From the NCBI GenBank assembly GCA_002450905.1, contig DKAT01000048.1, positions 1 through 44,225 on the forward strand: a stretch of DNA of 44,225 bases. Reading direction: 5' to 3'. The notes beneath the pieces are model-generated. The model did no database searches and was not told the DNA's origin. It saw only the letters and a program-made list of their open reading frames with translations. The DNA comes from Spirochaetia bacterium UBA6919 (GTDB lineage Bacteria > Spirochaetota > UBA6919). Positions 16,521 to 24,375 of this stretch are shown here, in pieces. A program made the translations under genes and the position numbers. How positions within the stretch are numbered: position 1 is the stretch's first letter; each line of letters begins with the position of its first letter.

Positions 16521-18065
16521 TTAAAAATAATATCCTATTCCCAGATTGATTGAAATCCCATAAAGTGCTGAATCTTTGTAATATATATATGCAAATTTAA
16601 TCGGTAACATAATATGAAAGTATTTTGTAGGATGAAAATATAAATTAAATATACTTTGAAAATAGAAATTAGTAAATGATAATGACTCTTCCTTGATTGT
16701 TCCAAAAGATCCCAGATTTTCTATAGTAAAAGCGGCTCCCAAACCAACTTCTGTTGATACACTCACTGGTTTATTTTTTAAAAAATGATATTGAACCCCA
16801 ATTGTGGGAGCAATAATATTGAGTACGATATTTCGTTTGTTTGATGAGCTAATTAAACTTAAATTAAAATAGTTCATGTGAAGTTGAAAATAAAAATTCT
16901 TAAGGATAAAGGGGGCTTCATAATTAATAAATATATCAGCAGCAATACCATTTTGATAGTTACTACCCAGATTTCCTAGCGGGAAAAATATTCCTCCAAA
17001 AAGACCTAACTCTATTCCTCTATCCTCTATGAGTTTTTGGAGAATAAGAAATTGGTGATTTTGATTAATAAAACTTACTTTTTCTTTAATTGGTAGTATT
17101 TTGGGTTGCTGGTGGAGTCGTATTGTTGCTTCATTAATATTTTTTATATTACTTATTCCTGTAACAGCAAGAAATTCTATATATTGCTTTCCTTTGCTTG
17201 TAATAAAATAGACAAGATCTTTGAAAGAAATATTTTCGTCTTCTTTAAAATTATACGTTGCAAAGAAAAATCCTATCATTGCAGTGAAATATCCATTCCC
17301 ATCAATTTTTTTAATACCCAGAAATTCATTATAAAATGGCTTTAATCGTTTAAAATAAATATTTGAATAGTTGATTTCTTTTGCACTTAAATGTGCGAGA
17401 CTGGCGTATATTCTGAGAGAGTTGGATTTAAACGTCTTGTTATTGGATTCATATATTAATTTTGGACCCTCATTATTCCCTGAATAACAGGCGTCAATTA
17501 ATAAGATAGTATCATTTTTTATGGAATTTATTTTAGACTTAAGATCTTCCGAACTTAATTTACTTCCGTCTACGAAGACAAAAGAACCATCAATATGACC
17601 ATGACCACTATAGGTTATAATGACGAGACTTTCAGAGTCAATCTTGGATATAAAATCATTGAAGTGTTTATTGAAAGTTTGGAGGGTTAAATCTTTATAG
17701 GAGTATATATTTTTTAAATCAATTTTAACACATTTATTAAAGATAGCAGTAAGAAGTGTAATATCATTGTACGCTTGTTTTAGAGGAATGAATCCTGACG
17801 TTATATCATAATCATTATTTCCAATCATGAAAACATAAGCATCTCTTTTTTTGACCTTTTGAAATGTTCTTACATTATTTAAGTGGAGAATATGTTTTTT
17901 TTTTGTGATATCTAGTATCGGCTTGGTATCAATGATTTGAATACCTCTATTTTGAAATGACTTATTATTTTTTTTTGATGATTTTGTAGAATATATTGAA
18001 GGTTTAATGATTACAAAAGATATAATTATAATACTGATAATTAATGATGATTTGTAAATATCCAC
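16521..18065 (-). CDS. Caspase-like (peptidase C14) protein with a C-terminal outer-membrane beta-barrel
   Basis: 514 residues from a GTG start. A membrane/signal segment (residues 7-22) is followed by a caspase-fold domain (about 75-300) with both catalytic residues: His155 in TYSGHGHIDG and Cys193 in LLIDACYSGNNEG; FMIGNNDYD marks its first strand. Residues 350-514 alternate hydrophobic/polar strands (IELGLFGGIFFPLG, IAPTIGVQYHFL, STEVGLGAAFTI, YGISINLGIGYYF) and end in Phe, as outer-membrane barrels do; the length suits about eight strands. This predicts a periplasmic or surface protease anchored by its own barrel. The DUF4384 gene lies 70 bases upstream. Substrate and barrel are inferred; the caspase dyad is plain. 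Confidence 0.8.
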   Translation of the reverse strand: MDIYKSSLIISIIIISFVIIKPSIYSTKSSKKNNKSFQNRGIQIIDTKPILDITKKKHILHLNNVRTFQKVKKRDAYVFMIGNNDYDITSGFIPLKQAYNDITLLTAIFNKCVKIDLKNIYSYKDLTLQTFNKHFNDFISKIDSESLVIITYSGHGHIDGSFVFVDGSKLSSEDLKSKINSIKNDTILLIDACYSGNNEGPKLIYESNNKTFKSNSLRIYASLAHLSAKEINYSNIYFKRLKPFYNEFLGIKKIDGNGYFTAMIGFFFATYNFKEDENISFKDLVYFITSKGKQYIEFLAVTGISNIKNINEATIRLHQQPKILPIKEKVSFINQNHQFLILQKLIEDRGIELGLFGGIFFPLGNLGSNYQNGIAADIFINYEAPFILKNFYFQLHMNYFNLSLISSSNKRNIVLNIIAPTIGVQYHFLKNKPVSVSTEVGLGAAFTIENLGSFGTIKEESLSFTNFYFQSIFNLYFHPTKYFHIMLPIKFAYIYYKDSALYGISINLGIGYYF

Positions 18066-18135
18066 TCGGATTACCCACCACTTGATCGAATGATTAGCAC
18101 TTTTTCAAGCCATGAGTATTCCAAGAAATTATATA

Positions 18136-18720
18136 TTATTCGATATCCTTATTTATATTAATAATATATCTTGAAAGATTTTGTGATCTTTTATTTAAAA
18201 ACTTTTTTATGGGTTTATTCTTTATTAATTTTAGAGTACCCAAGGGATATTTTTTAACTATTTTATCAAGTTGTGCAATGGGTTTATGACTTTTATAGAT
18301 ATAAATTTTTTCATTTCTACTGGAGTTGTCGAACTGGTAGACAAGGGTTTTATCCAAGGTATTGGATGGTAAATAATAATTTGTATCTTGATTAAGAGGA
18401 TTTGCATGGGCAATTTCTTTTCGGGGGAACAAGATATTTAGATTATTTGACGAATCTTTACTTAAGATATAGAGATATGATTTTTTTATAGTATTTACTT
18501 TGATGATGAATTTCTGACCAGAAGTAACAGAATCATTTTGATTAAGAACTCTGTATTTAGTCATATCGTGATTGAAGAGAAGGAAATTCACTTTACTGAG
18601 CTGAGATCCTCTTTTGATACCTAGACTTGAATCATTATCTCTTTCAGTAGCCATTGTTGATAATGAGACTATTGAAAGAAGCAATATTAAAAGCATGTAT
18701 TTAAAATATTTAACCACCAT
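18136..18720 (-). CDS. DUF4384-domain exported protein
   Basis: 194 residues with an N-terminal signal (YMLLILLLSIVSLSTMATE). The rest matches DUF4384: a short strand (VNFLLFNHDMTKYRVLNQND) then SVTSGQKFIIKVNTIKKSYL, YILSKDSSNNLNILFPRKE and NPLNQDTNYYLPS. DUF4384 domains are often found fused to, or beside, caspase-like domains in bacterial genomes. It is the promoter-proximal gene of a probable two-gene unit with the caspase-barrel gene. The C-terminal 45 residues are Lys-rich. A GGGGGTTAT stretch precedes the ATG. Its molecular role is unknown; a regulatory or scaffold part for the caspase is a reasonable guess. Confidence 0.75.
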   Translation of the reverse strand: MVVKYFKYMLLILLLSIVSLSTMATERDNDSSLGIKRGSQLSKVNFLLFNHDMTKYRVLNQNDSVTSGQKFIIKVNTIKKSYLYILSKDSSNNLNILFPRKEIAHANPLNQDTNYYLPSNTLDKTLVYQFDNSSRNEKIYIYKSHKPIAQLDKIVKKYPLGTLKLIKNKPIKKFLNKRSQNLSRYIININKDIE

Positions 18721-18871
18721 ATAACCCCCATATAAGATGAAGTAATTATTATTATCTCTACTTCTGTATTAACACCGGCGAAGGTATATTAGTACAGATT
18801 TCTTCTTAATACAAAAAATAAATATAATATTACTTAAAGTCAAGAAAAAAATATATTTTTAATAAGGTAAT

Positions 18872-19645
18872 TTAATTTGTTGTAAAATTGGCTGAGATGG
18901 TTGGTGATAAGCCATTCCCGGAAAGATCCGTAGCAGAAACAGATAAGGAGTACTGGCAAGAACCGGTGGGTGTATTTCCTGGGAACTTAATTGAGACACT
19001 ACTATTTGAGTTAGACCATTGAAAACTACTTGGAGTAATGGATGATGAATTGACTGTAAATTGAAATGAGTTTTGGACATTGACGGAATTCATACTTTCA
19101 GAGAAATTGATGGTAACTCCTTTAAAATTAGAAATAGTGCCAGACGGAGTAACACATGAAGTATTTGTGTTAACACAGTGGGATGTGACATAAGGTGGGG
19201 TTACATCTATGATGCTTCCTGTTACAAAAACACTATTAATGATATTTTGCAGAGGGTTACCTGTTGCACTTCTTAGGGAGGTATCCAGTGATATAGTATA
19301 AATTGAATCTTTATCCAGGGAGGAAACAGGATTAGATAAGATAACTAATGTATTATTATTATAGTATGATACTGTATAGTTACTTGAAGATATCTTGCTC
19401 CCATTCATGGATGTTAAGCTAAATGACTGGGAAAATGTACTTGGATTTATCGATTCACTAAAGGTAAATTCAATGGCACTTGTTGGTGAAACAGATAATT
19501 GGGTGTTTGTTGGAATAATGGAGACAGTGATGTAATTATACGTTCTAGAACTTTGATAAGCTAATTGATCATCGTCACAGGATGGGATAATTATTAATAT
19601 AATTGACAGGGATATAATGATATGATTAAAAATAATTAATTTCAT
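18872..19645 (-). CDS. Big_5 (SbsA Ig-like) domain lipoprotein
   Basis: 257 residues. A signal sequence ends in the lipobox IPSC, followed by Asp-Asp-Asp. Two Ig-like domains of the Big_5/SbsA type follow: the first has IEFTFSESINPSTFSQSFSL and DSIYTISLDTSLRSATGNPL; the second has VTINFSESMNSVNVQNSFQF and YSLSVSATDLSGNGL, separated by DVTPPYVTS. The protein is Ser/Asn/Thr-rich, as usual for surface lipoproteins. The function is unknown; such domains are structural modules of cell-surface proteins. Two Cys (HCVNTNTSC) could form a disulfide. The neighbours are flagellin upstream and DUF4384 downstream, both separately transcribed to judge from the gaps. Confidence 0.75.
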   Translation of the reverse strand: MKLIIFNHIIISLSIILIIIPSCDDDQLAYQSSRTYNYITVSIIPTNTQLSVSPTSAIEFTFSESINPSTFSQSFSLTSMNGSKISSSNYTVSYYNNNTLVILSNPVSSLDKDSIYTISLDTSLRSATGNPLQNIINSVFVTGSIIDVTPPYVTSHCVNTNTSCVTPSGTISNFKGVTINFSESMNSVNVQNSFQFTVNSSSITPSSFQWSNSNSSVSIKFPGNTPTGSCQYSLSVSATDLSGNGLSPTISANFTTN

Positions 19646-19746
19646 TCCATTTCCATGATAATTTAAATATATATTAAATATTCGTAAAGGTATATAATAA
19701 ATGATAATATTTCAGTTAAAATAATCTATAGAATTGGAATTTTTAT

Positions 19747-19772
19747 AGCAAGGAGAAAATAATCCCCTTGCT
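19747..19772 (-). terminator. Hairpin just after flaB
   Basis: AGCAAGG and CCTTGCT form a 7-bp stem around a 12-base interior that can add one more G-C pair. It begins 8 bases after the flaB stop. There is no clear U-run on the minus strand, so it may stabilise the 3' end rather than terminate on its own. Confidence 0.5.
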
Positions 19773-19779
19773 GATTGAT

Positions 19780-20769
19780 TTATCTCATGCTTAATTGATC
19801 CATTAATTTAACCATAATATATGGTTTAACATTTGCCTGAGCGAGGAGGGATCCTGAAGTATCTGTAAGGATCTTGGATTTGACATACTGAACCATTTCA
19901 AGAGCCATATCAGTATCCCGAATACGAGATTCAGCAGCCTGAAGATTTTCAGCAGCGATATCAATGCCTTTGGAGGTCATTTCCATTCTCATTTGATATG
20001 CCCCTAGATTAGCTCGCTGACGATTGACATATTTCAGTGCAGAATCAGCCTTTCCTATAGCAGCATTAGCCCCTTCAGGGGATGTTAAGTCAATAGTTGG
20101 TTCTACCTTTCCAGACTCGCCCTTCCCTAGACCCAGAGATGCTGCGGATACATTTTCTATAAAAATCCGTTCTCTCTGATCCATATTTGCTCCTATTTGA
20201 ATAGTAACACCACCACCACCTTTCTGGTCGACTAATTCATGATGTACAACTCCTTGTTGATCTGGCATAGGAACATTTCTTGTGGCTGATTTATTATCAG
20301 TACCAGATTTTTCAGTGGATCCACCTTCTTTTGAAGCGTTTGGATTACGAAAACCACCTTTTAAAATACGCATACCATTATACTCAGCACGATCTGAGAT
20401 ACTTTCAATCTCACTGACTAATTGTTTGATTTCTGTGGTAATTTGTTCTCTGTCTTCCTTACTATAAATACCATTAGCTGATTGTACAGCAAGTTCTCTT
20501 ATTCTGTGAACGATGCTGGTGGTTTCGTTGAGCCATCCTTCAGCAGTTTGTAGAAAGGATATCCCATCCTGAGCATTACGACTAGCGACATTTAGACCTC
20601 TGATTTGAGCTCTCATTTTTTCTGACACAGCAAGTCCAGCGGGATCATCCAGGCCTTTGTTGATCCTTTGACCACTTGAGAGCTTTTCAAGGCTCTTATT
20701 CATTTCGAGTGAATTGAGATTAAATTGACGATTTGCATAGAGCGCAGTGATATTATGGTTAATAATCAT
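19780..20769 (-). CDS. flaB: Periplasmic flagellin, FlaB type
   Basis: A core flagellar-filament protein of spirochaete type. The N-terminal D0/D1 part is highly typical (MIINHNITALYANRQ, EKLSSGQRINKGLDDPAGLAVSEKM, RIRELAVQSANGIYS), as is the C-terminal D1/D0 (AAENLQAAESRIRDTDMA). It has 329 residues, against about 285 for most spirochaete FlaBs; the excess is a hydrophilic stretch near residues 137-180 (NASKEGGSTEKSGTDNKSA and what follows). There is no signal peptide, as expected for type III export. The ribosome binding site AAGGAGGG is strong. It lies outside any flagellar operon, which is common for filament genes. Which FlaB paralogue it is cannot be told. Confidence 0.93.
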   Translation of the reverse strand: MIINHNITALYANRQFNLNSLEMNKSLEKLSSGQRINKGLDDPAGLAVSEKMRAQIRGLNVASRNAQDGISFLQTAEGWLNETTSIVHRIRELAVQSANGIYSKEDREQITTEIKQLVSEIESISDRAEYNGMRILKGGFRNPNASKEGGSTEKSGTDNKSATRNVPMPDQQGVVHHELVDQKGGGGVTIQIGANMDQRERIFIENVSAASLGLGKGESGKVEPTIDLTSPEGANAAIGKADSALKYVNRQRANLGAYQMRMEMTSKGIDIAAENLQAAESRIRDTDMALEMVQYVKSKILTDTSGSLLAQANVKPYIMVKLMDQLSMR

Positions 20770-20831
20770 AAGCGTTCCCTCCTTGGCGTTTAATTATTGT
20801 TTTGGGTTAATAGGACTGTATGAACCCTTAA

Positions 20832-20845
20832 CCTTCCATGGAAGG
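20832..20845. promoter_or_regulatory. Palindrome in the flaB 5' leader
   Basis: CCTTCCATGGAAGG is a perfect 14-base palindrome, about 65 bases upstream of the flaB start and inside its predicted 130-base untranslated leader. It contains GGA in the mRNA, and the Shine-Dalgarno sequence AAGGAGGGA also contains GGA, the core of CsrA-type sites. A post-transcriptional role is only suggested. Confidence 0.35.
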
Positions 20846-20907
20846 GGTCTAATGTGGGTGATAATAATTTTTGAATCCCTTCCAAAAAAGTTTCCTTAAT
20901 CTCTTTA

Positions 20908-20936
20908 TATATACAGGAAAAAAAACATCTTGTCAA
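20908..20936 (-). promoter_or_regulatory. Sigma70 promoter of flaB
   Basis: On the minus strand a perfect TTGACA (20931-20936) is separated by exactly 17 bases from TATATA (20908-20913). Transcription would start near 20900 and give a leader of about 130 bases. No sigma28-type (TAAA / GCCGATAA) pair at correct spacing was seen here. Confidence 0.7.
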
Positions 20937-20997
20937 TGATTTTTTTTATTTTTTATTAAAGTTTTCTATAATTTTTCCGATTGTCGGGATTTATTTC

Positions 20998-21026
20998 TTG
21001 ACTTGAATTGAAAAAAAAAATATTTT
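20998..21026 (+). promoter_or_regulatory. Sigma70 promoter of pgi
   Basis: TTGACT (20998-21003), 17 bases containing an A-tract, then TATTTT (21021-21026). The predicted start near 21033 leaves only about 14 bases before the ATG at 21047, consistent with the lack of a clear Shine-Dalgarno sequence. Confidence 0.55.
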
Positions 21027-21046
21027 TTAGTAAAAAAGATGTTTAA

Positions 21047-22417
21047 ATGAACTCACAAATTATTTTAGATTATCGTTATATTCATCCATTTATAAAAGAG
21101 AATGATATTTATGCTATGCAGGGTACTGTAGATCAATGTCATCATGACCTACACAATGCCTCTGGATTAGGAAATGATTATCTTGGCTGGATTTCTCTCC
21201 CTGATCAGATATCTGAACAGCATTTAAAAGACCTTACTGATACAGCACATTATATCCAAAGTGAAGTGGATTATTTTGTCGTAATAGGTATCGGGGGGTC
21301 ATATCTCGGTGCTCGTGCTGTAATTGAAGCTTTATCCAATCCACTTTCAATTTATCGTTCTAAAAAAGAAAATAAAACACCTCATATCCTCTGGGCTGGG
21401 CATCATCTGGATTCTGACTACCATCACCATCTCATGAGCTTTCTGAAAGGGAAGAAATTTGCTATTAATGTAATATCTAAATCAGGTACTACCACGGAAC
21501 CCGCCCTTGTCTTTCGTTTACTAAAAAGTCTTTTGGAAGAAAATGTAGGTAAAACCCAGGCTAAAAAACTGATTATAGCTACTACAGATGAAAAAAGAGG
21601 GGCTCTAAAAACTCTTGCTGATACAGAGGGATATAAATGTTTTGTCATTCCTGATGATGTTGGGGGACGATACTCAGTATTAACTCCTGTTGGACTTTTA
21701 CCTATAGCTGTAGCTGGAATTGATATTAGAGAAATGATCAAAGGGGCTAAGGATTGTAAAAAGTATACCTCTACAAGTGATTTAAAGAATAATCCTGCCT
21801 ACTTGTATGCCAGTATTCGTAACTTACTGTATAAGAATGGAAAAAAAATTGAAATCCTCGTGAATTATAAGCCAGTGCTTCAATATATTGGGGAATGGTG
21901 GAAACAGCTTTATGGAGAGAGTGAAGGGAAAGACAAATTAGGAATATTCCCTGCAACATGTAATTTCACAACGGATCTCCACTCCATGGGTCAATGGATA
22001 CAAGATAGCGAGAGGACCCTATTTGAAACCGTTATCCAGATTGAAAAAAATCAAGAAACCATACTCATTCAGGAAGACAGTGATAATCTGGATCAGCTTA
22101 ATTATCTTAAGGGGAAAGATCTGACCGATATTAATCACCAGGCGTTGTTGGGTACAACCATAGCTCATCACGAGGGAGAGGTTCCCAGTATGACCCTTAA
22201 AATCCCTGAACTAAATGAATATTATATAGGACAAATCATCTATTTTTTCGAGATGGCCTGTGGGATGAGCGGATATCTCTTGAAAATTAATCCTTTCGAT
22301 CAACCCGGCGTCGAAGCATACAAGAAAAATATGTTCGCCCTATTAAATAAACCTGGCTCTGAGAAAGAACGGGATATCCTTCTAAAAAAGATCTCCCAGG
22401 GGACTCAACATTCTTAA
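21047..22417 (+). CDS. pgi: Glucose-6-phosphate isomerase
   Basis: Interconverts glucose 6-phosphate and fructose 6-phosphate in the cytosol. The 456-residue length matches the short bacterial (Bacillus/Thermotoga-like) form. The sugar-phosphate pocket is clear: VVIGIGGSYLGARAVIEAL, INVISKSGTTTEPALVFR, the PGI signature DDVGGRYSVLTPVGLLPIAVAG, WWKQLYGESEGKDKLGIFP, and the second signature YFFEMACGMSGYLLKINPFDQPGVE. No frameshift or missing motif was seen. It is divergent from flaB. The next gene starts 28 bases downstream but is unrelated in function. Confidence 0.95.
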   Translation: MNSQIILDYRYIHPFIKENDIYAMQGTVDQCHHDLHNASGLGNDYLGWISLPDQISEQHLKDLTDTAHYIQSEVDYFVVIGIGGSYLGARAVIEALSNPLSIYRSKKENKTPHILWAGHHLDSDYHHHLMSFLKGKKFAINVISKSGTTTEPALVFRLLKSLLEENVGKTQAKKLIIATTDEKRGALKTLADTEGYKCFVIPDDVGGRYSVLTPVGLLPIAVAGIDIREMIKGAKDCKKYTSTSDLKNNPAYLYASIRNLLYKNGKKIEILVNYKPVLQYIGEWWKQLYGESEGKDKLGIFPATCNFTTDLHSMGQWIQDSERTLFETVIQIEKNQETILIQEDSDNLDQLNYLKGKDLTDINHQALLGTTIAHHEGEVPSMTLKIPELNEYYIGQIIYFFEMACGMSGYLLKINPFDQPGVEAYKKNMFALLNKPGSEKERDILLKKISQGTQHS

Positions 22418-22445
22418 ATAAATCACCCGATGATGGAGACCACGT

Positions 22446-22937
22446 ATGAAACAGAAATTAATCATCCTATTCCTCCTAATCTTCTCTGTCAACATGGCGT
22501 ATCCCTGTAAATGTGAGGAGTGGGCAGGTCCCTTCTTACATGTAAAGAAAGATGCTGTGATAATTGTCCATACTAAAGTACTTAAATATTTTAAACCTAA
22601 AGAAGACAGTGGTCTTGGATGGTCTATGGATATTAAAATCACTAAACTTATTAATGGAGAGGAAAAAAGAAATGTAATACGTGTTTGGGGAGATAATGGA
22701 GCACTTTGCAGACCACATGTAACACAATTTCCTATTAATACCCAGTGGATGTTTATTCTGTTTGATTCATACGATTCTTCACCGGAAGAACCAGTAAACG
22801 ACTATTCTATCAGCAACTGTGGGGAATATTGGTTAAAAATTAAAGGAAATTATGCCTATGGTCAAATCACAAAAGATACCAAAACCCCTCAAAAAATGAA
22901 ATTAAAAGATCTTGAAAGACTTATCAGAAAAAAATGA
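22446..22937 (+). CDS. Secreted protein with NTR/TIMP-like features
   Basis: 163 residues with a Sec signal peptide (MKQKLIILFLLIFSVNMAYP) so that the mature protein would start at or near Cys-Lys-Cys. This C-x-C start, then DAVIIVHTKVLKYF, DIKITKLINGE, a Cys in NGALCRPHV, TQWMFILFDSY and SISNCGEYW, follows the layout of the netrin-like (TIMP) OB-fold, where the N-terminal Cys can chelate a metal. Bacterial homologues have no proven protease-inhibitor role. Four Cys could form two disulfides. GGAG lies 8 bases before the ATG. The fold assignment is by eye and tentative. Confidence 0.55.
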   Translation: MKQKLIILFLLIFSVNMAYPCKCEEWAGPFLHVKKDAVIIVHTKVLKYFKPKEDSGLGWSMDIKITKLINGEEKRNVIRVWGDNGALCRPHVTQFPINTQWMFILFDSYDSSPEEPVNDYSISNCGEYWLKIKGNYAYGQITKDTKTPQKMKLKDLERLIRKK

Positions 22938-23111
22938 TCTTCTTATATCCAAACCACTGGATCTTCCCTCCATTGATTTAAATTCAAAGTGATTATTTTA
23001 TATTTCAATTTAATTACTCATCTATTTTATTATCCTGCCGAAAAAATAAATGTTAATAATTCGGATATAATCGATATCTATTCTATAAAAATTACGCTAA
23101 AAGAGTATAAT

Positions 23112-23891
23112 ATGAATGAACGTATACAAAAAAAACTCTGGTACATGCGAGAAAGCCACGGTATCGTTGGAGTCAAGGGTGGAACTGAAGTCGAAGACAT
23201 GACCTTTGAGGAACTCAATGTACTTCGGGAAATATCTCAGGGTATTGTTCCCATGATTGTTAAGATTGGTGGTCCTGAAGCCCGAAACGATATGAGACAT
23301 TGTTTAAACATTAATGTCGATGGGATCCTTGCTCCTATGATTGAATCGGAATATGGTTTTATAAATTTTATTGATTCACTAAAAGAAATTGCAGGGAAGA
23401 AGATGGATTCACTCTATCTTGCAATTAATTTGGAGACAATCACTGGTTATTGTAATCTCAATCCAATTATTCAACACCCCTACTTCTCACAAGTCCATCA
23501 AGTCACAGTGGGCCGTACTGATCTTGCAGGTTCCATGGAATACCCTGTCAATCATAAAGAAGTTCAAACTGTTACCAGTGATATTGTTAAACGAGTCAGA
23601 GAAAAGGGGAAACTAACATCAGTTGGTGGAAAGATTGATGTAGTAAGTGCCTTATCTGTTAAAGAGCATGTTTCACCTGATAGAATCAATACAAGACATC
23701 TTGTGATCGATTTAAATAAATCAAAAAACTTAACTTATTCCGTATGCGAAGCACTTTCTTTTGAGATAGAGCTATACAAGTTATTTATGTCAATAAATAG
23801 TGATAAAATAGATAGTTATGTTAAGCGAATGGATGATACCAAAATGCGTATTACTGTTCGAGATACAAATTTTTCATTTGTTTCAACTTAA
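23112..23891 (+). CDS. HpcH/HpaI aldolase/citrate-lyase family protein
   Basis: A 259-residue TIM-barrel protein of the HpcH/HpaI superfamily. Visible are MIVKIGGPEARNDM, VDGILAPMIESEYGF, the acid in LAINLETITGY, and the phosphate/metal part VTVGRTDLAGSMEYP. These enzymes make or break C-C bonds of 2-oxo-acids with a divalent metal; relatives of this subtype occur in cell-surface polysaccharide clusters, which is not the case here. The start is the ATG at 23112 (MNERIQKKLWYMRE); the frame is open back to 22989, but the extra 41 residues look like translated AT-rich spacer. The substrate is unknown. Confidence 0.75.
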   Translation: MNERIQKKLWYMRESHGIVGVKGGTEVEDMTFEELNVLREISQGIVPMIVKIGGPEARNDMRHCLNINVDGILAPMIESEYGFINFIDSLKEIAGKKMDSLYLAINLETITGYCNLNPIIQHPYFSQVHQVTVGRTDLAGSMEYPVNHKEVQTVTSDIVKRVREKGKLTSVGGKIDVVSALSVKEHVSPDRINTRHLVIDLNKSKNLTYSVCEALSFEIELYKLFMSINSDKIDSYVKRMDDTKMRITVRDTNFSFVST

Positions 23892-23938
23892 TTTGTCTGT
23901 ATATAGTTAAAAACCAATAATATTCAAATCGTGTGAAG

Positions 23939-23958
23939 TTGAAAATTGTGGTTTTCAA
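23939..23958. terminator. Weak hairpin after the aldolase gene
   Basis: TTGAAAA, six bases, TTTTCAA: a perfect 7-bp A/T-rich stem about 48 bases after the stop. It is low in G+C and without a U-run, so only a possible terminator or 3' stabiliser. Confidence 0.25.
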
Positions 23959-24097
23959 AATGTTACCTAAGTATAAACCTTTTTCCCATGATTTTCCCAT
24001 CTTTATCCCATTAATGTTTACTGGTAAATCTCCAGAACTTAATTGTTAATGCTTTAATTTTTTTGTTATTCAGAACTTGTTAGATTTTAAGTAGATA

Positions 24098-24367
24098 TTA
24101 TTTTTTTGCTTTGGTATTATCTTCAAAAATCTGTTTTGTTAAGACATTAACCTCGTTGTTTTTAACCTCTGCAAATCCTTCGTCAATAATCAATTCCCTT
24201 ATCATCTCCTTAAAATCGAGAATAAGTCTTCCTTTCGTAAGAAAAGAAATGAGAGGGACATGATCTTTCAGCACGCCAAATTCTCCCTTCACACCAGGAA
24301 TGATAAGAGACTCGACATCACCATCATAAATTAATTTATCAGGGGTAACGATTTTACATTTAATCAT
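24098..24367 (-). CDS. atpC: F1F0 ATP synthase epsilon subunit, short form
   Basis: Central-stalk subunit of F1. The N-terminal beta sandwich is intact (KCKIVTPDKLIYDGDVESLI, IPGVKGEFGVLKDHVPLIS, then IIDEGFAEVKNNEVNVLTKQ) but the protein ends at residue 89, about 45 short of the usual 130-140. The C-terminal helical hairpin that inhibits ATP hydrolysis in many bacteria is missing; similarly short forms are known in Chlorobi. It is the last gene of the operon, 8 bases after atpD. Confidence 0.92.
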   Translation of the reverse strand: MIKCKIVTPDKLIYDGDVESLIIPGVKGEFGVLKDHVPLISFLTKGRLILDFKEMIRELIIDEGFAEVKNNEVNVLTKQIFEDNTKAKK

Positions 24368-24375
24368 AAATATCT

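Noticed and set aside
20977..20987. CCGATTGTCGG between flaB and pgi as a fourth copy of the dispersed dyad
   Set aside because: It shares TTCCGATTGT with copy A but lacks the other ATCGGAA arm at 13-base spacing. Possibly a decayed half-site; not counted.
21424..21959. Minus-strand frames inside pgi
   Set aside because: Shadows of a complete, motif-rich pgi gene.
22989..23111. 41-residue N-terminal extension of the aldolase-family protein
   Set aside because: The extension is AT-rich and lacks family similarity; the ATG at 23112 gives the expected start.
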